Source: JBECKX01 sp964468475 (GTDB lineage: Bacteria; Zixibacteria; MSB-5A5; CAIYYT01). From it: a stretch of 64,000 nt of DNA. This document shows positions 55,144 through 62,924 of this stretch, one piece after another. Position numbers and translations under genes: made by a program. The notes below the pieces were generated by a model. The model was not told the DNA's origin and did not search any database. It saw nothing but the letters and a program-made list of their open reading frames with translations. Numbering within the stretch: the stretch's first letter is position 1; each line of letters opens with the position of its first letter. Where the stretch lies: the NCBI GenBank assembly GCA_964468475.1, contig CAYXUL010000003.1, forward strand, positions 1 through 64,000, written 5' to 3'.

Positions 55144-55313
55144 AAGTTACCTTTATCTGTTAAGTGCACAAATCATTTCGCTTTGCGCCGCAAGGAGACT
55201 GTGGAGCCTCCACGATACCTAAGCCTGTTAAGTCGTTAGCGTCTGTTTTATTATCGTCTGCCCGCTGAGAAAATATTAGTCAGCATGTCAAAAAAATTGT
55301 CGGGGAAATGGGG

Positions 55314-55342
55314 CGAGGCTGTTCGCTAGCTGAACAGCCTCG
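55314..55342 (-). terminator. Hairpin between the prepilin gene and pilM
   Basis: A perfect 11-bp inverted repeat, CGAGGCTGTTC, loop GCTAGCT, GAACAGCCTCG, about 70 nt after the prepilin stop. No T-run follows directly, so it may be an mRNA-stabilising 3' hairpin or a factor-dependent attenuator that separates prepilin from pilM transcription. Confidence 0.6.
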
Positions 55343-55411
55343 TGTGGCAAATGAGTAAGAGACGAAATAATCGTTGGAGCTGCTAAGACTCTACCGGAGA
55401 ATGCCTTCGAT

Positions 55412-55912
55412 CTAGCCGCCGTACTGTTCCAGCCTGGCGCGGCCGGAGCCCGCCGTAACCGATACCGAGAATGTCTGGTAATTGGCGGCAGCGGAACCGT
55501 AGCAAAAAATGTCTCCCGTCATCGAGGCGGTCCCGTCCGGATTGAACACAACCGTCTGGTTCGGAAAGCTGGTTCCGAGGTAATCAAGCTTGACATCGAT
55601 GGTATCTACGCGAGCGATTGAGTCGCCCACGGAATAAGTATTAGCGCCGATGTCCGTCATGTCGCAGAAAGTGATAACTTTGCTCGCGTCGATGTTAAAG
55701 AAGACCCCATACGGTCGCTGAGTGGAAACCGCCGTACTGCGTGCCTGTCGCAGAGCGCTAACCAGACTGCTGCCGAAGTTGTTGAATTTCATTTTCTTAA
55801 TGGCGCCGCTCATATTAGGCACGGCAAGAGCGGCCAGAAGGCCGATGACTACCGTTACAATCATCAGCTCCATCATCGTGACGCCGTGCTCGTCTTTAAT
55901 CATTCGTCTCAT
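55412..55912 (-). CDS. Type IV prepilin-like protein (GspH/FimT family)
   Basis: A 166-residue minor pilin/pseudopilin. The class III leader (MRRMIKDEHG, ten residues) is cut before VTMMELMIVTVVIGLLAALA, whose Glu at mature position 5 and hydrophobic stretch are diagnostic. The region MKFNNFGSSLVSALRQARSTAVSTQRP matches the GspH/FimT family. GAGAGAGGT is just before ATG. It probably supplies a minor pilin for the adjacent pilus machinery; no major pilin or motor ATPase (PilB/PilT) is in the window. Confidence 0.9.
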   Translation of the reverse strand: MRRMIKDEHGVTMMELMIVTVVIGLLAALAVPNMSGAIKKMKFNNFGSSLVSALRQARSTAVSTQRPYGVFFNIDASKVITFCDMTDIGANTYSVGDSIARVDTIDVKLDYLGTSFPNQTVVFNPDGTASMTGDIFCYGSAAANYQTFSVSVTAGSGRARLEQYGG

Positions 55913-56267
55913 AACCTCTCTCCGTCCTTACGACAAGATATTCAATGTTTCTTTTTGCAATCGGCTTGCCGAGGTTGACTCAATCTGTAAGTAATTGTTG
56001 CTCGGAAGGTTAAGTACTCGTCACCGAAAAATCAGCCCCGATTGAACGCTGCTGGAGTTACGGTCGTATCCTATAGTGTGGGAGTGATCCCATATTGTTC
56101 AGACAGTCAACAGCCCCCGAGGTGTCAAACCGGACATCCGGTGATCCAGCTCCGACAACAGCTTCATTGTTGACTTTTGTGAATGTGTCGATAAATTGTT
56201 TATGGAGAATGTCTTAAGAACTGCGTAGTTCTCCCCCAACTAACACAACCCCGACGAGGTACCATTC
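55913..56267. promoter_or_regulatory. Divergent promoter region with palindromes
   Basis: This 355-nt region separates the divergent prepilin and peptidase genes. It holds two inverted repeats, TGGGA-GTGA-TCCCA (56079-56092) and ACCGGA-CA-TCCGGT (56129-56142), and a plus-strand sigma70-like pair TTGACT (56170-56175) and TAAATT (56192-56197) with 16-bp spacing. The palindromes could be operator sites for either direction. Confidence 0.4.
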
Positions 56268-57977
56268 ATGCGACGTCTCATTGTTATCTCCTCCCTGGCA
56301 AGCATCTTCCTTCTAAGCACGATTTTAGTTTATGGTAAAGCAAGCAACTCCGCTCCTGATCTTCGTTATTACCGCGCCAAGGCTGCCGATCCGCTCCCGG
56401 CGCGCGTGATGGATTTTCTGCAGAATAGAAGTTCAGATGGCACGGCTGAAGTATGGGTATTCTTTACCGACAAGGGCTTCACCGATGCGGCGACATTCCA
56501 GAGGGCGCAGGCCGCTTACAGCCACATGTTCACCGAGAGAGCCATGAAACGTCGCGAGAAGAGTGGTATCACGGAGATCAGGTTGAGTGATCTACCGGTT
56601 TCCGGCAACTACGTGCGTATCCTGAAGTCTGTGGGTGCAAATATCCATCGGACGTCTCGCTGGCTCAACGCGGCTGCGATAACCGTCAATATCGACAAGC
56701 TGTCGTGGATTGCAGCGCAGACGTTTGTACAGGAGATTGAACCGGTAGCACACTATAAACGTATCGAACCGAGCTTGAACAAAGGCGCCCAGCAGCCACC
56801 GTCAGAGGGTGAAGCGCTGGGATCTAACAGCCTCTCCTATGGGTCCTCATTCGGTCAGCTACAGCAAATCAATGTACCGATTTGCCACGACTCCGGCTAC
56901 GCCGGTCAGGGAATGATGATCGCAATGTTCGACACCGGTTTTCGAACCAGTCACTCGGCATTCAGCACTATCATTAGCGAGGGGCGCCTGATAGCAAAGT
57001 ACGATTTTATCTTCGGCGACACCATTGTCGACAACGAGGCGGCGGATGTCTCCTCGGCGTGGAGCCACGGTACTTCTACCTGGTCGGCAACCGGAGGCGA
57101 GGCGCCGGGCTCAATGTACGGTCCTGCCTACGAAGCCTCATTTGTGCTCTGCAAGACCGAGGACGTTCGCAGCGAAACACAGGTGGAAGAATACAATTGG
57201 GTTGCCGCTCTCGAATTCTCCGACTCTCTCGGAGTTGATATCGTGTCATCGTCGCTGAGCTACTCCGATTGGTACACTTCCTCCGATTACGATGGAAATA
57301 CATGTGTAACGACCGTAGCGGCAGACATGGCCGCGCAAAACGGAATGTTGATAGTGAATTCTGCCGGCAACTCAGGGCCCTCCCCATCTACCCTTGGAGC
57401 CCCTGCTGACGCTGATTCAATAATGACAATAGGCGCGGTGAATTCAAGCGGCACCATCGCCAGCTTCTCGTCCCGTGGACCGACAGCCGACGGACGTATC
57501 AAGCCGGAAGTCTGCGCGCAGGGAGTGTCGGACGTGCTTGCGTCCTCGAGTGGCGATTTCTCATTTACCACCGGTAGTGGAACCTCATTCTCATGTCCAT
57601 TAACGGCTGGTGCGGCTGCCATCGTTTGGGGCGCAAATCCCAGCTGGACCAATATGCAGGTGCGCGAGGCACTGATGCAGACTGCAAACAACGCCGCCAC
57701 ACCAAACAACACCTATGGCTGGGGCATCATCGATGCCTGGGCAGCCTTGCATTACTCCTTTGCGCCGCCGTTTATACCTGGTGATGCCGACGGCAACGGC
57801 ACGATTTCGGTGGGCGACGCGGTATATATCATTAATTACATTTTTGCGGGGGGGGCTCCGATTGTACCAAGCGCTGCCGGTGATGCTGACTGCTCCGGAG
57901 ACATTTCCGTGGCTGATGCGGTCTATATCATAAACTTCATATTTGGCGGCGGACCTGCTCCGACCACTTGCCCCTGA
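56268..57977 (+). CDS. Secreted subtilisin-like (S8) serine peptidase with dockerin-like tail
   Basis: A 569-residue secreted protease. Signal peptide (ISSLASIFLLSTILVYG), a propeptide region, then the triad Asp222 in MFDTGFRTSH, His267 in WSHGTST, Ser440 in GTSFSCPL, with oxyanion Asn368 in NSAGNSGP. The C-terminal 65 residues are a dockerin-like duplicated EF-hand unit (DADGNGTISVGD and DADCSGDISVAD loops), but the leading Cys seen in the other tails is replaced by Pro. It has its own likely promoter and a terminator. It is more compact than the 7-kb peptidase, lacking its long beta-sandwich regions. Confidence 0.92.
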   Translation: MRRLIVISSLASIFLLSTILVYGKASNSAPDLRYYRAKAADPLPARVMDFLQNRSSDGTAEVWVFFTDKGFTDAATFQRAQAAYSHMFTERAMKRREKSGITEIRLSDLPVSGNYVRILKSVGANIHRTSRWLNAAAITVNIDKLSWIAAQTFVQEIEPVAHYKRIEPSLNKGAQQPPSEGEALGSNSLSYGSSFGQLQQINVPICHDSGYAGQGMMIAMFDTGFRTSHSAFSTIISEGRLIAKYDFIFGDTIVDNEAADVSSAWSHGTSTWSATGGEAPGSMYGPAYEASFVLCKTEDVRSETQVEEYNWVAALEFSDSLGVDIVSSSLSYSDWYTSSDYDGNTCVTTVAADMAAQNGMLIVNSAGNSGPSPSTLGAPADADSIMTIGAVNSSGTIASFSSRGPTADGRIKPEVCAQGVSDVLASSSGDFSFTTGSGTSFSCPLTAGAAAIVWGANPSWTNMQVREALMQTANNAATPNNTYGWGIIDAWAALHYSFAPPFIPGDADGNGTISVGDAVYIINYIFAGGAPIVPSAAGDADCSGDISVADAVYIINFIFGGGPAPTTCP

Positions 57978-58006
57978 GATTGCAGCTTTACGTAAATAAA
58001 CTTAAG

Positions 58007-58034
58007 ACAGGCGGGTCGAATGGCCCGCCTGTTT
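58007..58034 (+). terminator. Intrinsic terminator of the S8 peptidase gene
   Basis: ACAGGCGGG pairs with CCCGCCTGT (9 bp) around an 8-nt loop, followed by TTTG. It lies 30 nt after the stop and could also act on the convergent PhaR-like gene. Confidence 0.75.
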
Positions 58035-58075
58035 GCATTGTATAATGCTGTATACGGGGCCTGCACTGCAGCGCG

Positions 58076-58651
58076 CTATCCCAGTTTTTCCGTCAGCTTG
58101 CGCACTTGTTCGGCGAGGTCGTCAACCTTGGCGCTCAATTCCTGCAGATCTTTTTTCTTCGCGACCTTCAGCTTCTCTATCGTCGATTCGACATCGCGCG
58201 ATAGCTTGTCCTTGAACCCCTTGGTAGAGTCTTCCGCCTTGTCAAGGAGTTCCAGGATTGCCTCCGAGCGCTTTGATTTGGCGATTTCGCCCTGTTTGAT
58301 CAGGGTGTCAACGATCTCCTCAGCCTTGCTCTTGGTGATCTCAAACGCCCCGATTGACGCGAGCACCGTTTTCTTGAGAATCTCCATACTAAAATCTCCT
58401 CCGAGCGCGATATAGCCGCGCATGATTTCGAGAACCGATTGCTTGTTGTTTTTCTCGTTTAGATCATCCAATAGTACCTGCCCTAATACCCGCACGGTCA
58501 CATCGTCACCGTTGCGGTTATCAACGATACGGAAGTCGATACCGCGACGGACATACTCACGCAGGCGATTACCGGTAACGAACTGGCGGATATCGCCGTC
58601 ATACAGCAGGCGATTAGGATAACGCTTGATAGTCTTGATATGCGTTGTCAT
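58076..58651 (-). CDS. PhaR-like protein: polyhydroxyalkanoate-synthesis regulator DNA-binding domain plus coiled coil
   Basis: A 191-residue protein. The N-terminal segment IKTIKRYPNRLLYDGDIRQFVT is the PHB/PHA accumulation regulator DNA-binding domain pattern (IKKYPNRRLYDTxxSxYVT). The C-terminal half is Lys/Glu-rich and predicted as a coiled coil (KSKRSEAILELLDKAEDSTKGFKDKL ... LTEKLG), like phasins. I choose ATG 58651; the longer frame upstream lacks a domain. No pha synthesis genes are in the window, so its link to granules is family inference. Confidence 0.82.
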   Translation of the reverse strand: MTTHIKTIKRYPNRLLYDGDIRQFVTGNRLREYVRRGIDFRIVDNRNGDDVTVRVLGQVLLDDLNEKNNKQSVLEIMRGYIALGGDFSMEILKKTVLASIGAFEITKSKAEEIVDTLIKQGEIAKSKRSEAILELLDKAEDSTKGFKDKLSRDVESTIEKLKVAKKKDLQELSAKVDDLAEQVRKLTEKLG

Positions 58652-58882
58652 CACAGTTGTAATATATAGTGCGCTGCACAAAAAGTTGCAGGAAAAATGG
58701 ATGGAGCGAGAAAAATCTTGATGGTTTGGGCGTTCCGCCGACAAGCGCACCTTGAAGTGTGTGGTCACCGTCTCGTTTCGGCGCGCGGCAGTCGTCCTCG
58801 CCTGTCGCGGCGGGGGATCGTAAGACGGGGCGTGTCGCATGATCGTCTGAATATTCATACCGGCCCGGTTAATGCAACCCAG

Positions 58883-58982
58883 NNNNNNNNNNNNNNNNNN
58901 NNNNNNNNNNNNNNNNNNNNNNNNNNNNNNNNNNNNNNNNNNNNNNNNNNNNNNNNNNNNNNNNNNNNNNNNNNNNNNNNNN
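58883..58982. other. Scaffold gap (100 N)
   Basis: A placeholder gap in the stretch 58652-59063 that otherwise has no gene. Both flanks contain C/A-rich repeats of a similar form (AATGCAACCCAG to the left, GACCCAACGCAACCAACGG to the right), suggesting a tandem repeat that could not be assembled. Confidence 0.95.
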
Positions 58983-59063
58983 GACCCAACGCAACCAACG
59001 GAACCTCATCCGCATAAACGACCGCGCGCGGAGTGTCCCTTCATTCCATCGAATTACAGGCAA

Positions 59064-59099
59064 TAAAAAAGGATAGCTGCCACCACACCAGCTATCCTT
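59064..59099 (-). terminator. Intrinsic terminator downstream of the receiver protein gene
   Basis: AAGGATAGCT pairs with AGCTATCCTT (10 bp) around an 11-nt loop. On the minus strand it is followed by TTTTTTATTG, the end of the receiver gene transcript. Confidence 0.85.
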
Positions 59100-59125
59100 C
59101 CAGCAACCCCGTAGTGTAGTTGGGA

Positions 59126-59515
59126 CTACACTTTCGAAAAACTTAGGAGCACAATGTTCACGATTTCCAGCAGACGTTCACACACAAAAGGCTTCTTGAT
59201 AAACATGTCGCCGCCTGCTTTGAAACCGCGCCCCTGATCATCGGAGGTGTCTTTTCCAGTCAGGAAGATTACGGGGATACCTTCGGTCACGGGATCTTTC
59301 TTGAGTTCGTTGCAGATTTCGTAGCCGTCCATTTGTGGCATCATGATGTCAAGGAAGATCATGTCGGGCTTAAAAGTCTTGGCGCGTTCCAGCCCCATCA
59401 CCGCCGAGTTTTCAGCCACAACCGTGTGCCCCGCATTTGTGAGAAATGCTTCGAGAATATCAGTGATTTCCGGTTCGTCGTCTACAACCAGGATTTTGGC
59501 TTTGCGTTGGCCCAT
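59126..59515 (-). CDS. Single-domain response regulator (receiver only)
   Basis: A 129-residue CheY-like receiver with no output domain. The acidic pocket is ILVVDDEPEITDI, the phosphorylated Asp is in MIFLDIMMPQMDGYE, Thr/Ser in IFLTGKDT and Lys in FIKKPFV. I start at ATG 59515 with GGAAGG upstream, which avoids a 19-residue extension. A histidine kinase lies about 1.1 kb away on the other strand, past a nitrilase gene; partnership is not established. Confidence 0.9.
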   Translation of the reverse strand: MGQRKAKILVVDDEPEITDILEAFLTNAGHTVVAENSAVMGLERAKTFKPDMIFLDIMMPQMDGYEICNELKKDPVTEGIPVIFLTGKDTSDDQGRGFKAGGDMFIKKPFVCERLLEIVNIVLLSFSKV

Positions 59516-59721
59516 TGGCACCCTTCCATATCGAAACCTGTTCGTTAAAGTTATCGGATTGAGAGACGGCATCTTTAGCTCTATCTGCAGTTTGCCGTGG
59601 AATAATGAACAGGAATTTCGTCCGCAACTGACGCGATGTTTGAATTTTCGGCGTTTCTGAGCGAAACAGGAACAGGCAGGCCGAGTCTGCAGCAGGCAGA
59701 ACGATTGCTGCCCGCAATTAC

Positions 59722-60516
59722 TTAGTCGTAAAATTCGGGTCGGCGGTCGGAATCGACTTGATTATAAGGAGTTACCGCCTTGTCGCGGGCGCTGGCAGGA
59801 TCGATGCTTACAAATGTAAGACTATCACTGAAACCATCGGCACGCGCCAGAATCTCCCCCCGACAGCCGGTGATCTGGCTTCTGCCGGTAAATGAGAATT
59901 CACGTTCTCCCTGCCTGTCGGTGCCGGTGCGATTGGTAGTAACGGCGAACACCCGGTTTTCGAGGCAACGCGTTACCATGGCGTCCTGGCAGTACGGTAA
60001 GACCAAATTGGAGGGATGGCAAATAACGTCCGCGCCCTTGAGCATAAGGGTGCGTGCTGATTCAGGGAATATCCAGTCAAAGCAGATCATCATGCCGATT
60101 CTGACTCCGCGAAATTCGAATACCCCGAAACCGGAATCGCCGGCATCGAACCACTCCTTCTCGAGATTGAAGAGATGGGTCTTGCGATAGAGATGCGTCG
60201 TGCCGTCCGGTAGTACGGCAGCCGCGGAATTGTAAGTTTTGCCATCGGCACTCTCGGGAAAGCCAAACACCACCACCCCGTTGCCGTTGCTGGCAAGCTC
60301 TTCGGCCCACGCAAAGCTAATGCCTTTCTGGTATGGTTCAGCCAGCTTCGCGGCAGCCTGCCGCGATGGCATGAAGTAGCCGCTGAAGCAGAGTTCCGGC
60401 AACACCAGCAAATCGAATTGCTCATTACCGATTATCGATCGGGCGGTTTGCCGGTTTACTTCCGGTTCGCCGAACCTCACCTCAAACTGTAGGAATCCAA
60501 CTTTCATATTCGACAT
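59722..60516 (-). CDS. Carbon-nitrogen hydrolase (nitrilase superfamily)
   Basis: A 264-residue amidohydrolase of the nitrilase fold. The Glu-Lys-Cys triad is visible: Glu in LVLPELCFSGY, Lys in LYRKTHLF and Cys in IGMMICFDWIFPES. Such proteins act as omega-amidases, N-carbamoyl hydrolases or amidases; the YbeM/NIT-type length fits, but the substrate is unknown. The start at 60516 has a weak ribosome site; another ATG is three codons later. Confidence 0.88.
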   Translation of the reverse strand: MSNMKVGFLQFEVRFGEPEVNRQTARSIIGNEQFDLLVLPELCFSGYFMPSRQAAAKLAEPYQKGISFAWAEELASNGNGVVVFGFPESADGKTYNSAAAVLPDGTTHLYRKTHLFNLEKEWFDAGDSGFGVFEFRGVRIGMMICFDWIFPESARTLMLKGADVICHPSNLVLPYCQDAMVTRCLENRVFAVTTNRTGTDRQGEREFSFTGRSQITGCRGEILARADGFSDSLTFVSIDPASARDKAVTPYNQVDSDRRPEFYD

Positions 60517-60592
60517 ATATCACTTTGCCCCGACTCTTGAAGGTATAATATTTCGCGGGAAGGTAAATGTCAAAGTTTGAGTTAATAACTCC

Positions 60593-62470
60593 ATGAAGCT
60601 CGTTCGCTCAGTCAGCGATTTTATCCGGCGCCGGGCTGTGCTGGCCCTCTCCATTCTCTTTGGGGGGATTATCCTGGTGCTGGCCTACATCGGCATCGAG
60701 TCCAGCCGGGCAAATATGCTGGAACTGATTCGGCAGGAGGGTAAATCGCTGATGCAGGCGCTGGTGACCTCCGCCGGCAACAACCTCGCGGCTTCGACAA
60801 TCGTGGAAGAAAACGCCGCTGAGCATCTTACCGAGGTCGGGCAGCTGCTGGCTGCGTTGTATACGGCGCGCTCACCCTCCAGCGATTCGCTCGCCGTCTG
60901 GGAACGGCGATATGAACTTGACAGAATTGACGTTATCAACAGCAAGTCGCGCGTGATCGCTTCATCCTGGCCGGAGACCGTGGGGGATACCCTGGAATCG
61001 AATCCATCCTTGAGAGCGGTCGCCGACACGCTCATCAGTGGACGCAAGTCGCTGGCAATTGCAGCACCCCTGCCGGTAGCGCTGCCGACAGAGCGCTCAT
61101 TCTACCTCGGCGTCAAAGTGCCGTCAGGCGCTATGCTGCTGAGTGCACCGGTGCGTCAACTCACCGATTACCAGCAGTCGTTGGGGATAGGCTTTGTAGT
61201 CAGGCAGATGGGCGGACAGGATGTTGTCGATTATGTCGTCCTGCAGAATGAGGATGGCATCGTCCTGGCTTCGCGTCAAATCGAGCGGTTGATCGCGATA
61301 GAGGCTGACCCCTTCCTCCAGGATGCGCTCGAGCACGAGGAGTCGGTAACACGTTTGTACGACTTTGAGGGAACGGAAGTACTGGAGGTCGTGCGTTCAT
61401 TTCGCAGTGATGTGATGCCATCGGGACTGTTCAGAATCGGGATGTCGCTCGACAGGTATCATCAACTGTCGAGAGGGTCTCTCACCCAACTTGCGATACT
61501 GTCAGCGGTTCTCTTCATCCTCGGCATCGTCGGCAGCTATGCGGCAACTTCCACACGTAAGCTGCGAGCAACGACGGGAAGTCTGCAGGAACTGCAGTCG
61601 TTGACGGATGAAATTATTGAATCTATGGAGGCGGCGGTGGTAGCCACCGATTCGGACGGTAATATCAAGCTGTTTAATCCACAGGCGGAGCGGCTGCTGC
61701 AGCAATCAGCNNNNNNNNNNNNNNNNNNNNNNNNNNNNNNNNNNNNNNNNNNNNNNNNNNNNNNNNNNNNNNNNNNNNNNNNNNNNNNNNNNNNNNNNNN
61801 NNNNNNNNNNCGTGCCGCGGAAAGGCTTTCAGAACTGGGAACGCTTGCGGCGGGCGTGGCGCATGAAGTACGTAACCCGCTCAACGCGATATCGATCGCA
61901 ACTCAACGGCTGCGACTGGAATTTGAGCCATCCGCACAGCGCGATGAGTACGACAATTTCCTCAAGACAATTGGCCACGAAATCGAGAGATTGAACGCCA
62001 TTATCAAGGATTTCCTTTCGTTGGCGCGTAGCGGCGGTGTCAAGAAAGTTTTAGTTGACATCAAAGACTATTTTTCTGAACTATTGCAACTGACGGGGCT
62101 GGAAGCGGAGAAACAGCAGGTTCACATAGGGCTGGAGATCGAACCCGGTTTGCGGGCTGAGTTCGACGAAGCTGAGATGAAGAAAGTTTTTTTGAACCTG
62201 ATTCAGAATGCTTTACAGTCCACGCCCGCCGGTGGCGATATAATTATTAGAGGGCGATCCGCCGCAAACGGAAAAGCTCAAGTCGACATTGTCAACACCG
62301 GAGAGAAAATTCCAAGTGAAGTGCGGGCTAAGATCTTTCAGCCGTACTTTACGACCAGACCGGAGGGAACCGGGCTGGGGCTGGCAATTAGCCGTCGAAT
62401 CATAGCAAATCACGGCGGCACTCTGGAGCTCCTGGAGGGAGAGCCGACCACATTTAGGATCGTGGTTTAG
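60593..62470 (+). CDS. Sensor histidine kinase with PAS domain (NtrB-like), internal assembly gap
   Basis: A membrane sensor kinase. Two transmembrane helices (ALSILFGGIILVLAYIGI near 15-35 and AILSAVLFILGIVGSYA near 300) bracket a periplasmic sensor domain. A PAS domain begins (LTDEIIESMEAAVVATDSDG ... FNPQAERLLQQS) and is cut by 100 N at 61711-61810. After the gap come the HisKA domain (ELGTLAAGVAHEVRNPLNAIS, phospho-His in AHEVRNP) and the HATPase with N box (LIQNALQSTP) and G2 box (GTGLGLAI). About 33 residues across the Ns is too short for the rest of a PAS domain, so real length is uncertain. The frames agree on both sides of the gap as scaffolded. Confidence 0.88.
   Translation: MKLVRSVSDFIRRRAVLALSILFGGIILVLAYIGIESSRANMLELIRQEGKSLMQALVTSAGNNLAASTIVEENAAEHLTEVGQLLAALYTARSPSSDSLAVWERRYELDRIDVINSKSRVIASSWPETVGDTLESNPSLRAVADTLISGRKSLAIAAPLPVALPTERSFYLGVKVPSGAMLLSAPVRQLTDYQQSLGIGFVVRQMGGQDVVDYVVLQNEDGIVLASRQIERLIAIEADPFLQDALEHEESVTRLYDFEGTEVLEVVRSFRSDVMPSGLFRIGMSLDRYHQLSRGSLTQLAILSAVLFILGIVGSYAATSTRKLRATTGSLQELQSLTDEIIESMEAAVVATDSDGNIKLFNPQAERLLQQSXXXXXXXXXXXXXXXXXXXXXXXXXXXXXXXXXXRAAERLSELGTLAAGVAHEVRNPLNAISIATQRLRLEFEPSAQRDEYDNFLKTIGHEIERLNAIIKDFLSLARSGGVKKVLVDIKDYFSELLQLTGLEAEKQQVHIGLEIEPGLRAEFDEAEMKKVFLNLIQNALQSTPAGGDIIIRGRSAANGKAQVDIVNTGEKIPSEVRAKIFQPYFTTRPEGTGLGLAISRRIIANHGGTLELLEGEPTTFRIVV
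61711..61810. other. Scaffold gap (100 N) within the histidine kinase gene
   Basis: A placeholder gap between the PAS start and the HisKA domain. The missing PAS residues suggest the real gap is larger than 100 nt. Confidence 0.95.
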
Positions 62471-62481
62471 GAGAGAAGTAA

Positions 62482-62889
62482 ATGATTACCAAACTCTGGC
62501 AACTCAAAGGCATGTTCGTCCTGCTGGGACTGTTTGTCGCCTTTGCGGCGTGCGTAAAGCAGAAAGACCCAATCGAGCAGCGCAATGAAATCAAGGATGT
62601 TGCCGGAGGTATTATCCGCGCCGTCAACGCCGGCGACCTCACTGCGTTGAACAAGTATTTCGTTCAACCCCCTCCTGCCGGCAAGGGTCCCAACCGACTG
62701 CTGTCACTGCTCGGAGATAAGACTGATTCGGTGTTCGTAATGTATAAGCGCAGCTTCGCTTTCGATCCCGATGCCGGAACCGCTACCATTACGTTCACAC
62801 TGACGGACAATCCGGGGGACAGTACCTTCTCACAAATCCATCTGGTAGATCACAAGGGCTGGAAAATAAGTTCGTTTGATATCAAATGA
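62482..62889 (+). CDS. Small lipoprotein, unknown function
   Basis: A 135-residue protein with a lipobox (LFVAFAAC, Cys24) after a short hydrophobic signal. The mature chain resembles a nuclear transport factor 2-like or DUF4878 fold (DVAGGIIRAVNAGDLTALNKYF ... VDHKGWKISSFDIK): a helical start, then beta-strands. It starts 12 nt after the histidine kinase with AGGAG in the gap, so the two are likely co-transcribed and this may be a partner or target of the sensor. Confidence 0.78.
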   Translation: MITKLWQLKGMFVLLGLFVAFAACVKQKDPIEQRNEIKDVAGGIIRAVNAGDLTALNKYFVQPPPAGKGPNRLLSLLGDKTDSVFVMYKRSFAFDPDAGTATITFTLTDNPGDSTFSQIHLVDHKGWKISSFDIK

Positions 62890-62924
62890 TCTCCGGTTCT
62901 CTGTACAGCTAACACTCACTCCCC

